A DNA stretch of 64,000 nt from the NCBI GenBank assembly GCA_964414345.1, contig CAYPWF010000011.1, positions 1-64,000 of the forward strand, written 5' to 3'. Source of the stretch: Desulfocorpusculum sp964414345. Its GTDB lineage: Bacteria; Desulfobacterota; Desulfocorpusculales; Desulfocorpusculum. The notes beneath the pieces are model-generated. The model searched no databases. It was not told where the DNA came from and saw nothing but the letters and a program-made list of their open reading frames with translations. Shown piece by piece: positions 42,321-51,327 of this stretch. A program made the position numbers and the translations under genes. Each line of letters starts with the position of its first letter. Position 1 is the first letter of the stretch.

Positions 42321-44587
42321 GAAGGGCCGCCCATAAAGGGATTCCCCATGCGGCCGGGGAAGAGCAAGCTTTGGAAGCTCCACAGCCGATTGAGCTCATT
42401 GAGGGGATTTCTTCGGAAGAGTTGGAGGCCCTTGTCAGGGTGGATCACTCTGATCCTCACCGCATCCTTGGAGCTCACGGCTTGGGTAAGCACACGGTGG
42501 TGAGGGCTTTTCACCCTGAGGCGACCGAGGCATGGGTGCTGCTTCCAAGCGGACAAAAACTCCCCATGCTGCTTTGCCACAAAGGCGGTCTCTTTGCTGC
42601 CTTGATCCAAGGCAGGACCCCACCTTTTGCCTATAGACTACGCTTTGGCTTCTCTGACGGTTCTTTTTGGGAAAGGGAAGATCCTTACAGGTTTCTGCCC
42701 ACCCTCGGGGATTTGGACTTGCACCTTGCCTCCGAGGGCCGGCATTGGAACCTTCACCAGAAGCTGGGCGCCCATCCCATGGTCATGGAAGGTGTAGAGG
42801 GAGTGGGCTTTGCCCTTTGGGCCCCCAATGCCAGGAGGGTGAGCGTGGTGGGTGAGTTCAATGGATGGGATGGGAGGCTTTTCCCCATGCGCTCTTTGGG
42901 ATCCTCAGGTATCTGGGAGATCTTCCTGCCTGGGATAGGACCTGGGGAGCTTTACAAGTTCGAGCTTCTGCCGCGGCGGGGCCATATTCGCATCAAGAGC
43001 GATCCCATGGCCTTCTATATGGAGCAGAGACCCGGCACCGCATCCAGGGTGTGGGATTTGCGTTCCTACCAGTGGGGTGACAAGGCGTGGATGGAGAGCC
43101 GACCCAGGGGTGGAGAGCTCAGAGGGCTCCCCATGAACATATACGAGGTGCACCTGGGCTCCTGGCGCAGAAAGCCTGACGGTTCCTGGCTGAGCTACAG
43201 GGAGGTGGCACCCCTTCTGGTGGAGCACGCCCGCAGGTTTAATTTCACTCACTTGGAATTCCTGCCGGTCATGGAGCATCCCTTGGATGCCTCCTGGGGC
43301 TACCAGGTGACAGGCTATTTCGCTCCCACAAGCCGCTTCGGCAGCCCGGATGACTTCAAGTTCTTGGTGGATTTCTGCCATCAAAACAACATTGGTGTCA
43401 TACTGGACTGGGTGCCGGCCCACTTCCCCAAGGATGATCACAGCCTGAGGTGGTTTGACGGCACAGCCCTTTATGAGCACATGGACCCCAGGTTGGGCTA
43501 TCATCCGGATTGGGACACCCTTATCTTCAATTACGGCAGAAACGAGGTAAGAAACTTCCTCTTGGACAATGCTCTTTTTTGGCTGGAGGAGTACCACGCA
43601 GACGGCTTAAGGGTGGACGCGGTGGCCTCCATGCTCTATCTGGATTACAGCCGCAAGGAGGGAGAGTGGCTTCCCAACAAGTACGGGGGCAGGGAAAACT
43701 TGGAGGCAATGGCCTTCCTGCGGGAGCTCAATGAACTGGTTTACAGCCGGGTGGAGGGTGGTTTCACGGTGGCTGAGGAGTCTACTGCCTGGCCCGGGGT
43801 TTCCTCCCCTGTTTATCTGGGAGGCCTGGGCTTCGGATTCAAGTGGAACATGGGCTGGATGCACGACACCCTGGAGTACTTTCGAAAAGACCCGGTTCAC
43901 AGGAGCTTTCACCACAACCTGCTGACCTTCTCCATGCTTTATGCTTACAGCGAGAATTTTATTTTGCCCCTCTCCCATGACGAGGTGGTGCACGGCAAGG
44001 GCTCGCTGCTTTCCAAAATGCCTGGGGATGAATGGCAGCGCTTCGCCAACTTGAGGCTGCTTTTGGCTTATCTTTTTTGCCACCCTGGGAAAAAGCTTCT
44101 TTTCATGGGCACGGAGCTGGCCCCTTGGAAGGAGTGGACCCACGATGCCCCCCTGGAGTGGTTCTTGGAACAATATCCCACCCACCGGGGGGTGGGAAGG
44201 CTTCTGGAGGACCTTGGCAGGCTTTATAGAGAAGAGCAGGCTCTCTGGGCATGGGACACGGATCCGAGGGGTTTCTCATGGATTGATTGTAACGACTCCC
44301 TTCAAAGCGTGCTTTCCTTTCAACGCAGAGGCCCTGGAGGCCACCTTGTGTGCGTTTTCAACTTCACCCCTGTGCCGCGTGTGGGTTACACTGTGGGGGT
44401 TGACATCCCGGCTCTTTATTGCGAGGTCCTCAACACGGACTCGGCCTTCTACGGGGGAAGCAACATGGGTAACCGGGGTCTGGTTCAGGCAGGGGCCCAG
44501 CCGGCCCACGGAAGGCCTTACAGCCTGAGCCTCGTTCTCCCACCTCTGGGGGGACTCATATTGAGGCCCGAGTCCCAGAGGGCTTGA
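42302..44587 (+). CDS. glgB: 1,4-alpha-glucan branching enzyme
   Basis: 761 residues from the ATG at 42302, overlapping the GH57 end by 19 bp. Two N-terminal CBM48-type beta domains (HRILGAHGLG and VGFALWAPNARRVSVVGEFN) precede a GH13 barrel. Catalytic Asp is in GLRVDAVASML, Glu in TVAEESTAWPG, and the stabilising Asp in LSHDEVVHGKGSL. The N1 domain makes it the long, E. coli-like type. It completes the alpha-glucan operon with glgA and GH57. Confidence 0.95.
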   Translation: MASEDVRRAAHKGIPHAAGEEQALEAPQPIELIEGISSEELEALVRVDHSDPHRILGAHGLGKHTVVRAFHPEATEAWVLLPSGQKLPMLLCHKGGLFAALIQGRTPPFAYRLRFGFSDGSFWEREDPYRFLPTLGDLDLHLASEGRHWNLHQKLGAHPMVMEGVEGVGFALWAPNARRVSVVGEFNGWDGRLFPMRSLGSSGIWEIFLPGIGPGELYKFELLPRRGHIRIKSDPMAFYMEQRPGTASRVWDLRSYQWGDKAWMESRPRGGELRGLPMNIYEVHLGSWRRKPDGSWLSYREVAPLLVEHARRFNFTHLEFLPVMEHPLDASWGYQVTGYFAPTSRFGSPDDFKFLVDFCHQNNIGVILDWVPAHFPKDDHSLRWFDGTALYEHMDPRLGYHPDWDTLIFNYGRNEVRNFLLDNALFWLEEYHADGLRVDAVASMLYLDYSRKEGEWLPNKYGGRENLEAMAFLRELNELVYSRVEGGFTVAEESTAWPGVSSPVYLGGLGFGFKWNMGWMHDTLEYFRKDPVHRSFHHNLLTFSMLYAYSENFILPLSHDEVVHGKGSLLSKMPGDEWQRFANLRLLLAYLFCHPGKKLLFMGTELAPWKEWTHDAPLEWFLEQYPTHRGVGRLLEDLGRLYREEQALWAWDTDPRGFSWIDCNDSLQSVLSFQRRGPGGHLVCVFNFTPVPRVGYTVGVDIPALYCEVLNTDSAFYGGSNMGNRGLVQAGAQPAHGRPYSLSLVLPPLGGLILRPESQRA

Positions 44588-44664
44588 GCGGGTTTTCTTG
44601 CCCCTGGAGGAGGGTTTTTCTTGGGCGGCCCGCCTGGGCCCCAGGACGAGGAGAGTAGCTAAGT

Positions 44665-45738
44665 ATGGAAAAACAAGCAGGGCTTCGGGATTACGGGGGA
44701 GGCTTTCTATTGGCAAGCCTTGTGGCCGTATTGGTCTTCGGTTACGTGGTCTTAAGGCCCTTTTTGAGCATCTTCCTGGTGGCGCTTGTCTTGGCTACCA
44801 TAGCCGAGCCCGGCCACGCCAGGATAAAACGTTTTACCCGGGGGCGTGAGGGCCTGGCCGCGCTCGTTACTTGTTTTCTGGTTGTGGTGGTCGTGATCGT
44901 CCCCTGCCTGGTGCTCCTGGGACTTCTGGCCCAGCAGTCCCTTCAGTTGTACGACTGGGTAAACCAGAAGCTCCATGGAAACATCTTGGACGAAGAGCTG
45001 GTGCGCCAGGCCCTGCAGTGGCAGAAAAAGGTCTTGCCTCAGCTGCGCATAGACCCCAGGGAACTGCTCAAGAGCTTCACGAGCCTTGTGGGAGGCCTGA
45101 GCAAGGAGATCGTGGGGCTCAGCGCGGCCGCCTTGAAGGCCGTTACAACCACCCTCTGGCAGTTTTTCCTCATGCTTGTGGCTCTTTTTTATTTTCTCAA
45201 GGACGGTGGGAGGTTTCTGCACTGGGCCCTTTATCTGACCCCTCTGCCAGGGAGCCTCAGGAAGGAGCTTTTCCAGAAATTCAAGGGGGTGAGTGAATCG
45301 GCTTTCTATGGAGCTTTTCTTACGGCTCTGATACAGGGAACGCTGGGAGGGGTAGGTTTTCTGATAGTTGGTCTTCAGCCCCTTGTTTGGGGGGTTGCCA
45401 TGGCCTTTTTCAGCATGGTGCCTGTGGTGGGCACAGCCTTGGTTTGGCTCCCAGCCGGAGTGATCCTGATACTAAGCCAGCATACCGGATCAGGGATCTT
45501 TCTTATGATCTGGGGGCTGCTGGTGAGCCTGAGCGACAACCTGATAAGGCCCATGATAATGAGGGGCAGAAGCGAACTTCACCCACTTCTCATATTCTTC
45601 TCCCTCCTGGGCGGAGTCTTCTCCTTCGGCCCCCTGGGAATCCTCTTGGGACCCCTGGCTATTGTGCTGGCCATCTCTATGCTCCAAGCCTACGAGGCAG
45701 CTGCCCGGCCTGTCTTGGAGGAGCTGGACCGGCACTGA
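44665..45738 (+). CDS. AI-2E family transporter
   Basis: 357 residues with about eight hydrophobic helices and a soluble amphipathic segment (about 85-150) between the third and fourth. The C-terminal half carries the family pattern GVAMAFFSMVPVVGTALVWLP and SLSDNLIRPMIMRGR. ATG start with AGGAGAG upstream. AI-2E (formerly DUF20/PerM) proteins export autoinducer-2 or act as Na+/H+ antiporters; the substrate cannot be assigned. It may be co-transcribed with the glycogen genes (77-bp gap). Confidence 0.88.
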   Translation: MEKQAGLRDYGGGFLLASLVAVLVFGYVVLRPFLSIFLVALVLATIAEPGHARIKRFTRGREGLAALVTCFLVVVVVIVPCLVLLGLLAQQSLQLYDWVNQKLHGNILDEELVRQALQWQKKVLPQLRIDPRELLKSFTSLVGGLSKEIVGLSAAALKAVTTTLWQFFLMLVALFYFLKDGGRFLHWALYLTPLPGSLRKELFQKFKGVSESAFYGAFLTALIQGTLGGVGFLIVGLQPLVWGVAMAFFSMVPVVGTALVWLPAGVILILSQHTGSGIFLMIWGLLVSLSDNLIRPMIMRGRSELHPLLIFFSLLGGVFSFGPLGILLGPLAIVLAISMLQAYEAAARPVLEELDRH

Positions 45739-45753
45739 AGAGGGGGGCCTTGC

Positions 45754-46359
45754 GTGTTGACCCAGAGCATCTCCGGTTTCGCGGTATCCTGCCTTGAGGC
45801 CACAGGCTACTTGGGCGCTGCTTTTCTGATGGCCTTGGAAAGTATGATCGCCCCTGTGCCCAGCGAGGCCGTGATGCCCTTTGTGGGCTTCCTAGTGGCG
45901 GACAAGAGGTGGAGCCTAGAGATGGCGATTCTATCCACCAGTTGCGGTTCCTTAGCCGGCTCCTTGGCCTCTTACGCCATGGGCCGCTGGGGTGGAAGGG
46001 CTTTGGTGCTCAAGGCTGGCAAATACCTACTTCTAAGCCCCCACGATCTGGAGATGACAGAGCGCTTTTTCGCCCGCAGGAGGGGAGCCTGGGCGCTTTT
46101 TATCAGCCGCTTCATCCCTGTGGTAAGGCATCTCATCTCCATTCCGGCCGGGGCGGGGGCCATGCCCATGGGGCCTTTTGTTTTGGCCACCCTTCTCGGG
46201 GCAACTATATGGAACAGCTTCCTTCTTTACTGCGGCATGAAGCTTAGAGAACACTGGTCCTTGGTGCAACAGTACTCCCACCAGGCGGATCTGGTGGTGC
46301 TGGCCTTCCTGTTGACAGGAGTGGGCCTCTTTGTGCTTTCCCGCCGAAGGAAGCAGTGA
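45754..46359 (+). CDS. DedA family membrane protein
   Basis: 201 residues, GTG start with AGAGGGGGG upstream. DedA/SNARE-associated pattern: ESMIAPVPSEAVMPFVGF, then GSLAGSLASYAMGRWGG, then the basic motif SRFIPVVRHLISIPAGAGAM. About five helices, ending with a short basic tail. The family acts in polyprenyl-phosphate or phospholipid flipping and membrane homeostasis. It lies 15 bp after the AI-2E gene, the last gene of this plus-strand run. Confidence 0.88.
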   Translation: MLTQSISGFAVSCLEATGYLGAAFLMALESMIAPVPSEAVMPFVGFLVADKRWSLEMAILSTSCGSLAGSLASYAMGRWGGRALVLKAGKYLLLSPHDLEMTERFFARRRGAWALFISRFIPVVRHLISIPAGAGAMPMGPFVLATLLGATIWNSFLLYCGMKLREHWSLVQQYSHQADLVVLAFLLTGVGLFVLSRRRKQ

Positions 46360-46372
46360 GGCCCCTGAGCCG

Positions 46373-46978
46373 TTACCTCTTTTTTGCTGGCCTGCCGGTC
46401 AGCTTCTTTAGGGCGTCCAGGCTTTGCTTGGCCCCGGAGACCAGCCTGTTGTACTCTATGACCAGGGCCGCCAAATCGGCCAGGCCTTCAACAAAGTCCA
46501 CATCCTCCATGCTGAACTCTGTGGGCACTGATGCATAAACTCTGAGCACCCCTATTACCTTCTTCTTAAAGACCATGGGGGCGGACAATATGGAACAGAT
46601 CCCCTCCCTGGCGGCCTCTTGGGGGTACTGGATTCGGGGGTCTGTGGAAACGTCATCCACACACACGCTCATCCCCTCAAGGCCCTCTTTGATGCTCCTG
46701 TCGGCCAAGACAGGCCCCTTCTTGAGGTATCGCTCGCTCAAGCCGTAGGAAGACACCACCTCCAGGACCCCTTTTCGTCTATCCAGGAGGAAAAGAGCGC
46801 TCCCCTTGACCCCCATGGAACGCGCCACGGCCTCGGTTATGTCGTGCAGCACGTTCATGGAGCGCCTTGTTGTGGAGACCCTTTTCATGATCTCCCTGAA
46901 AGTTCGGAAGAAGTCCTGATGATACAAGAGCTGCTCCCCGGGCTCCCGCCCCGCCTGCCTCTTTGTCCTGACTTCCAT
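46373..46978 (-). CDS. GAF-domain protein
   Basis: 201 residues. After about 35 residues there is a single GAF domain (ARSMGVKGSALFLLDRRKG, then CVDDVSTDPRIQYP, then ICSILSAPMVFKKKVIGVL) followed by a C-terminal helix. No output domain. GAF domains bind cyclic nucleotides or small ligands; a free-standing one usually works through a partner. The start is the ATG at 46978. It is convergent with dedA and divergent from the peroxidase gene. Confidence 0.85.
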   Translation of the reverse strand: MEVRTKRQAGREPGEQLLYHQDFFRTFREIMKRVSTTRRSMNVLHDITEAVARSMGVKGSALFLLDRRKGVLEVVSSYGLSERYLKKGPVLADRSIKEGLEGMSVCVDDVSTDPRIQYPQEAAREGICSILSAPMVFKKKVIGVLRVYASVPTEFSMEDVDFVEGLADLAALVIEYNRLVSGAKQSLDALKKLTGRPAKKR

Positions 46979-47186
46979 GGCTTCCTCCTTTCTTCGGATA
47001 CCCCTGTGGATGAACCCTTAGCCGCAAAACACAACCCGGTCCCCACCCCTCATTGGAATGAGCCGCGCACCTCCTTTTATTTGTCCCCATAATGGAAGTA
47101 TAAAGCCGAAGCCCCCAAGATAGATCCCATGAATCCAATCAAACCAAAAGATTTTTTTCTTGTTCGCTGGGTGCGGGGAGGTGGCT

Positions 47187-47280
47187 TGGCAGCTTTGAGT
47201 CAAAACATTCCAAAGCGTGAGCAGGGGGCTTGAGAGGGTAGCCCCCAAGGTCACAGGCTTAGAAGAATAAGGCGGGCTGG
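47187..47280 (+). repeat. Intergenic repeat, copy 3 (3' core)
   Basis: In the 411-bp gap between 46978 and 47390. A TTTGAGTC block and GGGGGCTTGAGAGGGTAGCCCCC are followed by AAGGTCACAGGCTTAGAAG and GCGGGCTGG, matching copies 1, 2 and 4. The 5' hairpin part is absent. It is oriented towards the peroxidase gene, about 110 bp upstream of its start. The rest of the gap should hold both promoters; no operator is recognised. Confidence 0.65.
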
Positions 47281-47389
47281 CCGAGTCTATTTCTGTTTTC
47301 CGGGATCTGTCAGTTGGGTATAATCAGTTCTTGAATCTGAAGAGTCAGGCAGGGTTTTATGGAAAACACGGCTTACCGGGGGCGGCATC

Positions 47390-48439
47390 ATGGCCCAATC
47401 TTTTAAGTTTTCTTTGAGGATAGCTTTGGCTTCAGTAGCAATGGTAGTGTGTTGGGGCGTACCTTTGGTGGCCGGGCAGGAGCTTAGGTCCAAGGCTCTG
47501 GAAGCCATAGCCCCCCTTGAGCCGCAGCCGGCTTCCTCCAAAGAAGCTTTTTGGGAAGAAAAGGTGGCCCTGGGCAGGCTTCTTTTTTTCGAGCCTAGGG
47601 TCTCTTTGGATGGGACCGTAAGTTGCAGCCGTTGTCATCTTCCCCAGCTTTACGGCACAGACGGGTTGCCCCGCTCGCTTGGGGTCATGGGCAGGCTCAA
47701 CCCTAGAAACGCCCCCACGGTCTTGAACGCTTCCCTTCAGATCTCCCAGCACTGGAGAGGGGACAGGGAGTCTGTGGAGGATCAGGCGGTCAAGGCTCTG
47801 GTAGGTCCCCCAAGCTTTGGGAACCCCACGCCAGAGGCTGCCATGTCGCAACTCAAAGCCATAGCCGGATACCCCGAGCTTTTCAAAAAGGCATTTCCTC
47901 AGGATCAGGATCCCATAAGTGTCAGGAACTGGGGTTTGGCCATTGGGGCTTTCGAGCGGACGCTTCTTACTCCTTCCCGTTTGGATGAGTGGCTCAAAGG
48001 CCATGAATCGGCCTTAAGCCCCCAAGAAAAAACCGGGCTGAAGCGGTTCCTGGATCTAGGCTGCGCTGATTGCCACAACGGGGCCGGAGTGGGAGGCTCC
48101 ACGTATGAGAAGTTCGGGATCCACCTGGAGTATTGGAAGGCAACCGGGAGCAAGGAGATAGACAAAGGCCGGGCGGATGTCACGGGTGACTCCCAGGACA
48201 TGTATGTCTTCAAGGTCCCTAGCCTTCGAAACTCGGCCATGACCCCGCCCTATTTCCACGACGGCTCTGTGGCCGAGCTCAGAGAGGCCCTCAGGGTGAT
48301 GGGCTTAACCCAGTTGGGCCGGGAGATCCCCTCCGCTGATCTGGAGGACCTGGCGGCCTTTCTGAACAGCCTTACAGGCCCTTTGCCCAGGGCCCTGGCA
48401 GAGGCGCCCCTTCTTCCCTCCGGCGCGTTTCGGCCTTAG
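47390..48439 (+). CDS. Di-haem cytochrome c peroxidase
   Basis: 349 residues. A signal peptide (about 29 residues, ending LVAGQ) targets the periplasm. Two haem c motifs are present, CSRCH near residue 81 and CADCH near residue 226, with the family segments GLPRSLGVMGRLNPRNAPTV and VPSLRNSAMTPPYFHDGS. This is the CcpA/MauG superfamily. It reduces hydrogen peroxide using cytochrome or quinol-derived electrons, giving oxidative-stress defence in an anaerobe. It stands alone, with a repeat copy upstream of its start. Confidence 0.93.
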   Translation: MAQSFKFSLRIALASVAMVVCWGVPLVAGQELRSKALEAIAPLEPQPASSKEAFWEEKVALGRLLFFEPRVSLDGTVSCSRCHLPQLYGTDGLPRSLGVMGRLNPRNAPTVLNASLQISQHWRGDRESVEDQAVKALVGPPSFGNPTPEAAMSQLKAIAGYPELFKKAFPQDQDPISVRNWGLAIGAFERTLLTPSRLDEWLKGHESALSPQEKTGLKRFLDLGCADCHNGAGVGGSTYEKFGIHLEYWKATGSKEIDKGRADVTGDSQDMYVFKVPSLRNSAMTPPYFHDGSVAELREALRVMGLTQLGREIPSADLEDLAAFLNSLTGPLPRALAEAPLLPSGAFRP

Positions 48440-48507
48440 GGCAAGAACTCCAGAGGGAATCAACATTCCCAGGTTATGGTAAGGCCCGGCTCAGGCGGTG
48501 GACCAGG

Positions 48508-50871
48508 CTACTCAGTGGCCAAGGCCGCATGGATTTTTTGGGAGAGCTCAGCAAGGCTGAAGGGCTTTTGGATGAATCCCCTGCAGCCCTTCTCCATTAT
48601 CTGCATGGCCTGCCCGTTTAATGCATAGCCGCTTGAGAGAAGAACTCTTACCCCTGGGTTCATCTCCCTGAGCCTCTCGAAGACCTCCCCTCCCCCCATG
48701 TCGGGCATTATCATGTCCAAGAGAACCAGATCCACCTGCTCCTTGAGTTCCTGGTAAGCCCTAAGGCCCGCTTGACCCCCTTTTGCAGTGAGCACCTTGT
48801 AACCCAGGGCTTCCAAAAGCTGGGTTGCCACCTTAAGGATCATCTCCTCGTCGTCTATAAGAAGAATAGTGCCCTTCCCCTTGAGCACCCCCGCGGGCAG
48901 CCTGAGCTCTTTGGAGGGCTCCTTTTGGGAAGCCGGCAGGTAGATATGGAAAGTAGTTCCCTGGCCAGGTTTGCTGTACACGGTTATCAAGCCCTTGTGC
49001 CCCTTTACGATGCCGTAAACCGTGGCCAGGCCCAGGCCTGTTCCTCGGCCCATGGCCTTGGTGGTGAAAAAGGGCTCGAATATGTGTTGGAGGGTTTCCT
49101 CATCCATGCCCTTACCTGTGTCCGTAATGGAGACCCTCACATAGGGACCAGGCCTGCCTGAAAAAGGCTTCACATACTCCTGGTCCAGGAAAACGTTTTG
49201 CGTGTCCAGGAAAAGCTCTCCACCTTGAGGCATGGCATCCGCGGCGTTTACGAAAACATTCATGAGAACCTGTTCCATCTGGCTCCTATCCGCCTCCACA
49301 GGCCAAAGCTCGGGCTGGAACCTCTTGTGTATAATGATGTCCTTCCTGGTTCGGCCGAACATGGCCGATGTCCCCTCTAGGAGCTGGTTCATATCCATGG
49401 GCCTCATTTCATAGCGCCCACCCCTGGCAAACCCCAGGAGCTGCCTGGTCAGCTCAGCACCGCTTTTCACCGCATCCTGAATGGCCATGAGCCTCTCCCT
49501 GTAGGGATCACTCTCGGAGGTCTCCAGGAGCAGCAGGGAGGCGTTTCCTTGGATAGACATGAGGAGGTTGTTGAAATCGTGGGCTATGCCTCCTGCCAGG
49601 ATCCCCACTGCCTCCATTTTCTGAGCCTGCAGGAACCTCTCCTCCAATTTCTTTCTCTCCTCCTCCTGCCTCTTCCGCTCCCTGATGTCCCTGTACACAG
49701 CCACAACCGCCCTTTGGCCCCCGAAGGGCACGGCAGTGGCGCTGGTTTCCACCTCCACTATGGAACCGTCAAGTGCGATGTAGCTCTGCTCCCTTAGGGG
49801 CACAGTGATCCCATCCCGCATGATCTCCTCTGTTCTTTGCTCCACAGAGGCCCTGGAGTCGGGATGCACGAACTGGTAGATGCTTTTCCCAATGAGCTCT
49901 TCCGGCCCTGAGGCTCCCAAGAGCCTTACCATGGCTGGGTTCACGTAAAGTATCTCTCCTTGCCTTTGAACCCAAACCCCCTCCGGGAGCAGCTCCACCA
50001 GGTTCTTGTACCTCTCCTCGCTCTCTCTGAGTGCATCCTCTGCTTGTCTCTGGGCGGTGATGTCCTGCACGAGGGATATGAAATGAATGGGTTTCCCTGA
50101 GCTGTCCCTCTGAACAGTGGCCCAGATCCGGACCCATACCACTGAGCCGTCCTTGCGGACCATCCTTCTTTCCTGGACACCGCTTGAGATGCGGCCCCAA
50201 AGCAGATCCTCCAGGAACCCCTCTCTTTTTTCAATTTCTTCGGGGTGGGTGTAATCCGCCACCTTTTTCCCCAAGAGTTCCTGCGGACTGTATCCCAGGA
50301 TGGAGGCCATGGCCGGATTCACCTCCTGGTACACCCCCTCCGGGCTCACCAGGGTTATTCCTACTGCGGCATTCATGAAGGCGGTCCGAAACTTCTCCTC
50401 CGATTCCCGCAACTCCATCTCTCTGTGGCGAAGGGAAGTAAGATCCACCAGGTTTCCAAGAACCGCAGGCTCCCCTTCGTGAAACACCCTGAATGCCCGA
50501 AGCCACACATGCCTTATGGATCCATCCGCACGAATTAGCCGCAGCTCATACTCCGAAGGCGGCTCCTGACCTGCCAAGCGGGCCACCAGGCGCTGCCTGG
50601 CCAGTTCCCTGTCTTGCGGGAGCACCACATCCAGGGGATCTTTTGTCTTGAGCTCTTCCCAGGGGTAACCCACGATCTCACAGTAGGTGGGATTGGCAAA
50701 AAGATAGCGTCCTTCTCGCACAAGGTAGATTCCGCTTAAGGAATTCTCCATGAGAGTGCGAAGAAGAGTGTTTTGGGCCTGAAGCTGCCTAAGCTCCTCC
50801 CCGGCCTGGTGAAGAGACGCCTCCAGCTGATGCACCCTATGTTGTAGATTCTCTTTATCTTCAAGCCCCAT
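48508..50871 (-). CDS. PAS hybrid sensor histidine kinase with C-terminal receiver
   Basis: 787 residues from the ATG at 50871; the frame runs open further upstream through a repeat copy, but GGGGGGGCGGC lies just before this ATG. Order: a coiled coil (1-33), three PAS domains (about 35-150, 155-280, 285-410; LFANPTYCEIVGYP, YQEVNPAMASILGYS, LYVNPAMVRLLG), phospho-acceptor box GGIAHDFNNLLMSI, an ATPase (NVFVNAADAMP, DTGKGMD, GRGTGLGLATV) and a receiver (LLIDDEEM, LLDMIMPDMGG, FIQKPF). There are no membrane helices, so it is a cytoplasmic sensor, perhaps for redox. No separate regulator is adjacent. Confidence 0.92.
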   Translation of the reverse strand: MGLEDKENLQHRVHQLEASLHQAGEELRQLQAQNTLLRTLMENSLSGIYLVREGRYLFANPTYCEIVGYPWEELKTKDPLDVVLPQDRELARQRLVARLAGQEPPSEYELRLIRADGSIRHVWLRAFRVFHEGEPAVLGNLVDLTSLRHREMELRESEEKFRTAFMNAAVGITLVSPEGVYQEVNPAMASILGYSPQELLGKKVADYTHPEEIEKREGFLEDLLWGRISSGVQERRMVRKDGSVVWVRIWATVQRDSSGKPIHFISLVQDITAQRQAEDALRESEERYKNLVELLPEGVWVQRQGEILYVNPAMVRLLGASGPEELIGKSIYQFVHPDSRASVEQRTEEIMRDGITVPLREQSYIALDGSIVEVETSATAVPFGGQRAVVAVYRDIRERKRQEEERKKLEERFLQAQKMEAVGILAGGIAHDFNNLLMSIQGNASLLLLETSESDPYRERLMAIQDAVKSGAELTRQLLGFARGGRYEMRPMDMNQLLEGTSAMFGRTRKDIIIHKRFQPELWPVEADRSQMEQVLMNVFVNAADAMPQGGELFLDTQNVFLDQEYVKPFSGRPGPYVRVSITDTGKGMDEETLQHIFEPFFTTKAMGRGTGLGLATVYGIVKGHKGLITVYSKPGQGTTFHIYLPASQKEPSKELRLPAGVLKGKGTILLIDDEEMILKVATQLLEALGYKVLTAKGGQAGLRAYQELKEQVDLVLLDMIMPDMGGGEVFERLREMNPGVRVLLSSGYALNGQAMQIMEKGCRGFIQKPFSLAELSQKIHAALATE

Positions 50872-50924
50872 GCCGCCCCCCCTGTGATTGGATTCTCGAG
50901 ACTTGCAGCCTGGTTTGCAAGCGT

Positions 50925-51126
50925 CTAACCCCGATTGTTCTCCAAAGCCCATAACTTTGGGGGCTAAGCCCCCAAACCCCCGATGCATTTCTACATATTC
51001 CGACTCAAAACAATACCAAATTTGAAATCCAAAGGCAGGGTGCTTTTGAGTATGGACCGGTTTGTTCAAACATGTCATTAACATAGCCTGCATTATCCAC
51101 TGATTGTGAATAATGCAGGCTAGAAC
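50925..51126 (-). repeat. Intergenic repeat, copy 4 (full length)
   Basis: Reverse-oriented counterpart of copy 1. On the minus strand it begins TTCTAGCCTGC. The perfect 11-bp inverted repeat GCCTGCATTAT / ATAATGCAGGC (51086-51096 and 51110-51120) corresponds to the wobble-paired hairpin of copy 1. ACAAACCGGTCCATACTCAA and GGGGGCTTAGCCCCC follow in the same order. It lies in the 456-bp gap 50872-51327, about 55 bp upstream of the hybrid kinase start and in the same direction. The remaining gap has a 7-bp hairpin at 51151-51168 (GGCTGAA, TGGA loop) and nothing else I recognise. Confidence 0.75.
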
Positions 51127-51327
51127 CACGGGCTTCAAGGTCCTTTGCCGGGCTGAATGGATTCAGCCATCCAAGGTCCTGGAATTGCTTGGAATCAATA
51201 GGATTGTGAAGTCTCTGTTGAACCTGGTTCTTTTTAGGAAAAAGAGGCCTGCAAGTCAAGAGAGGACGTTTTCTTTAACCCCACGGCCTCATTTCTTCAA
51301 GTCGCCCGGTGCAGGAAGGAATTCAGC

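Noticed and set aside
50872..51327. Insertion sequence or transposase remnant as source of the repeat
   Set aside because: No transposase motifs, terminal inverted repeats or target duplications are visible; left as a repeat of unknown nature.
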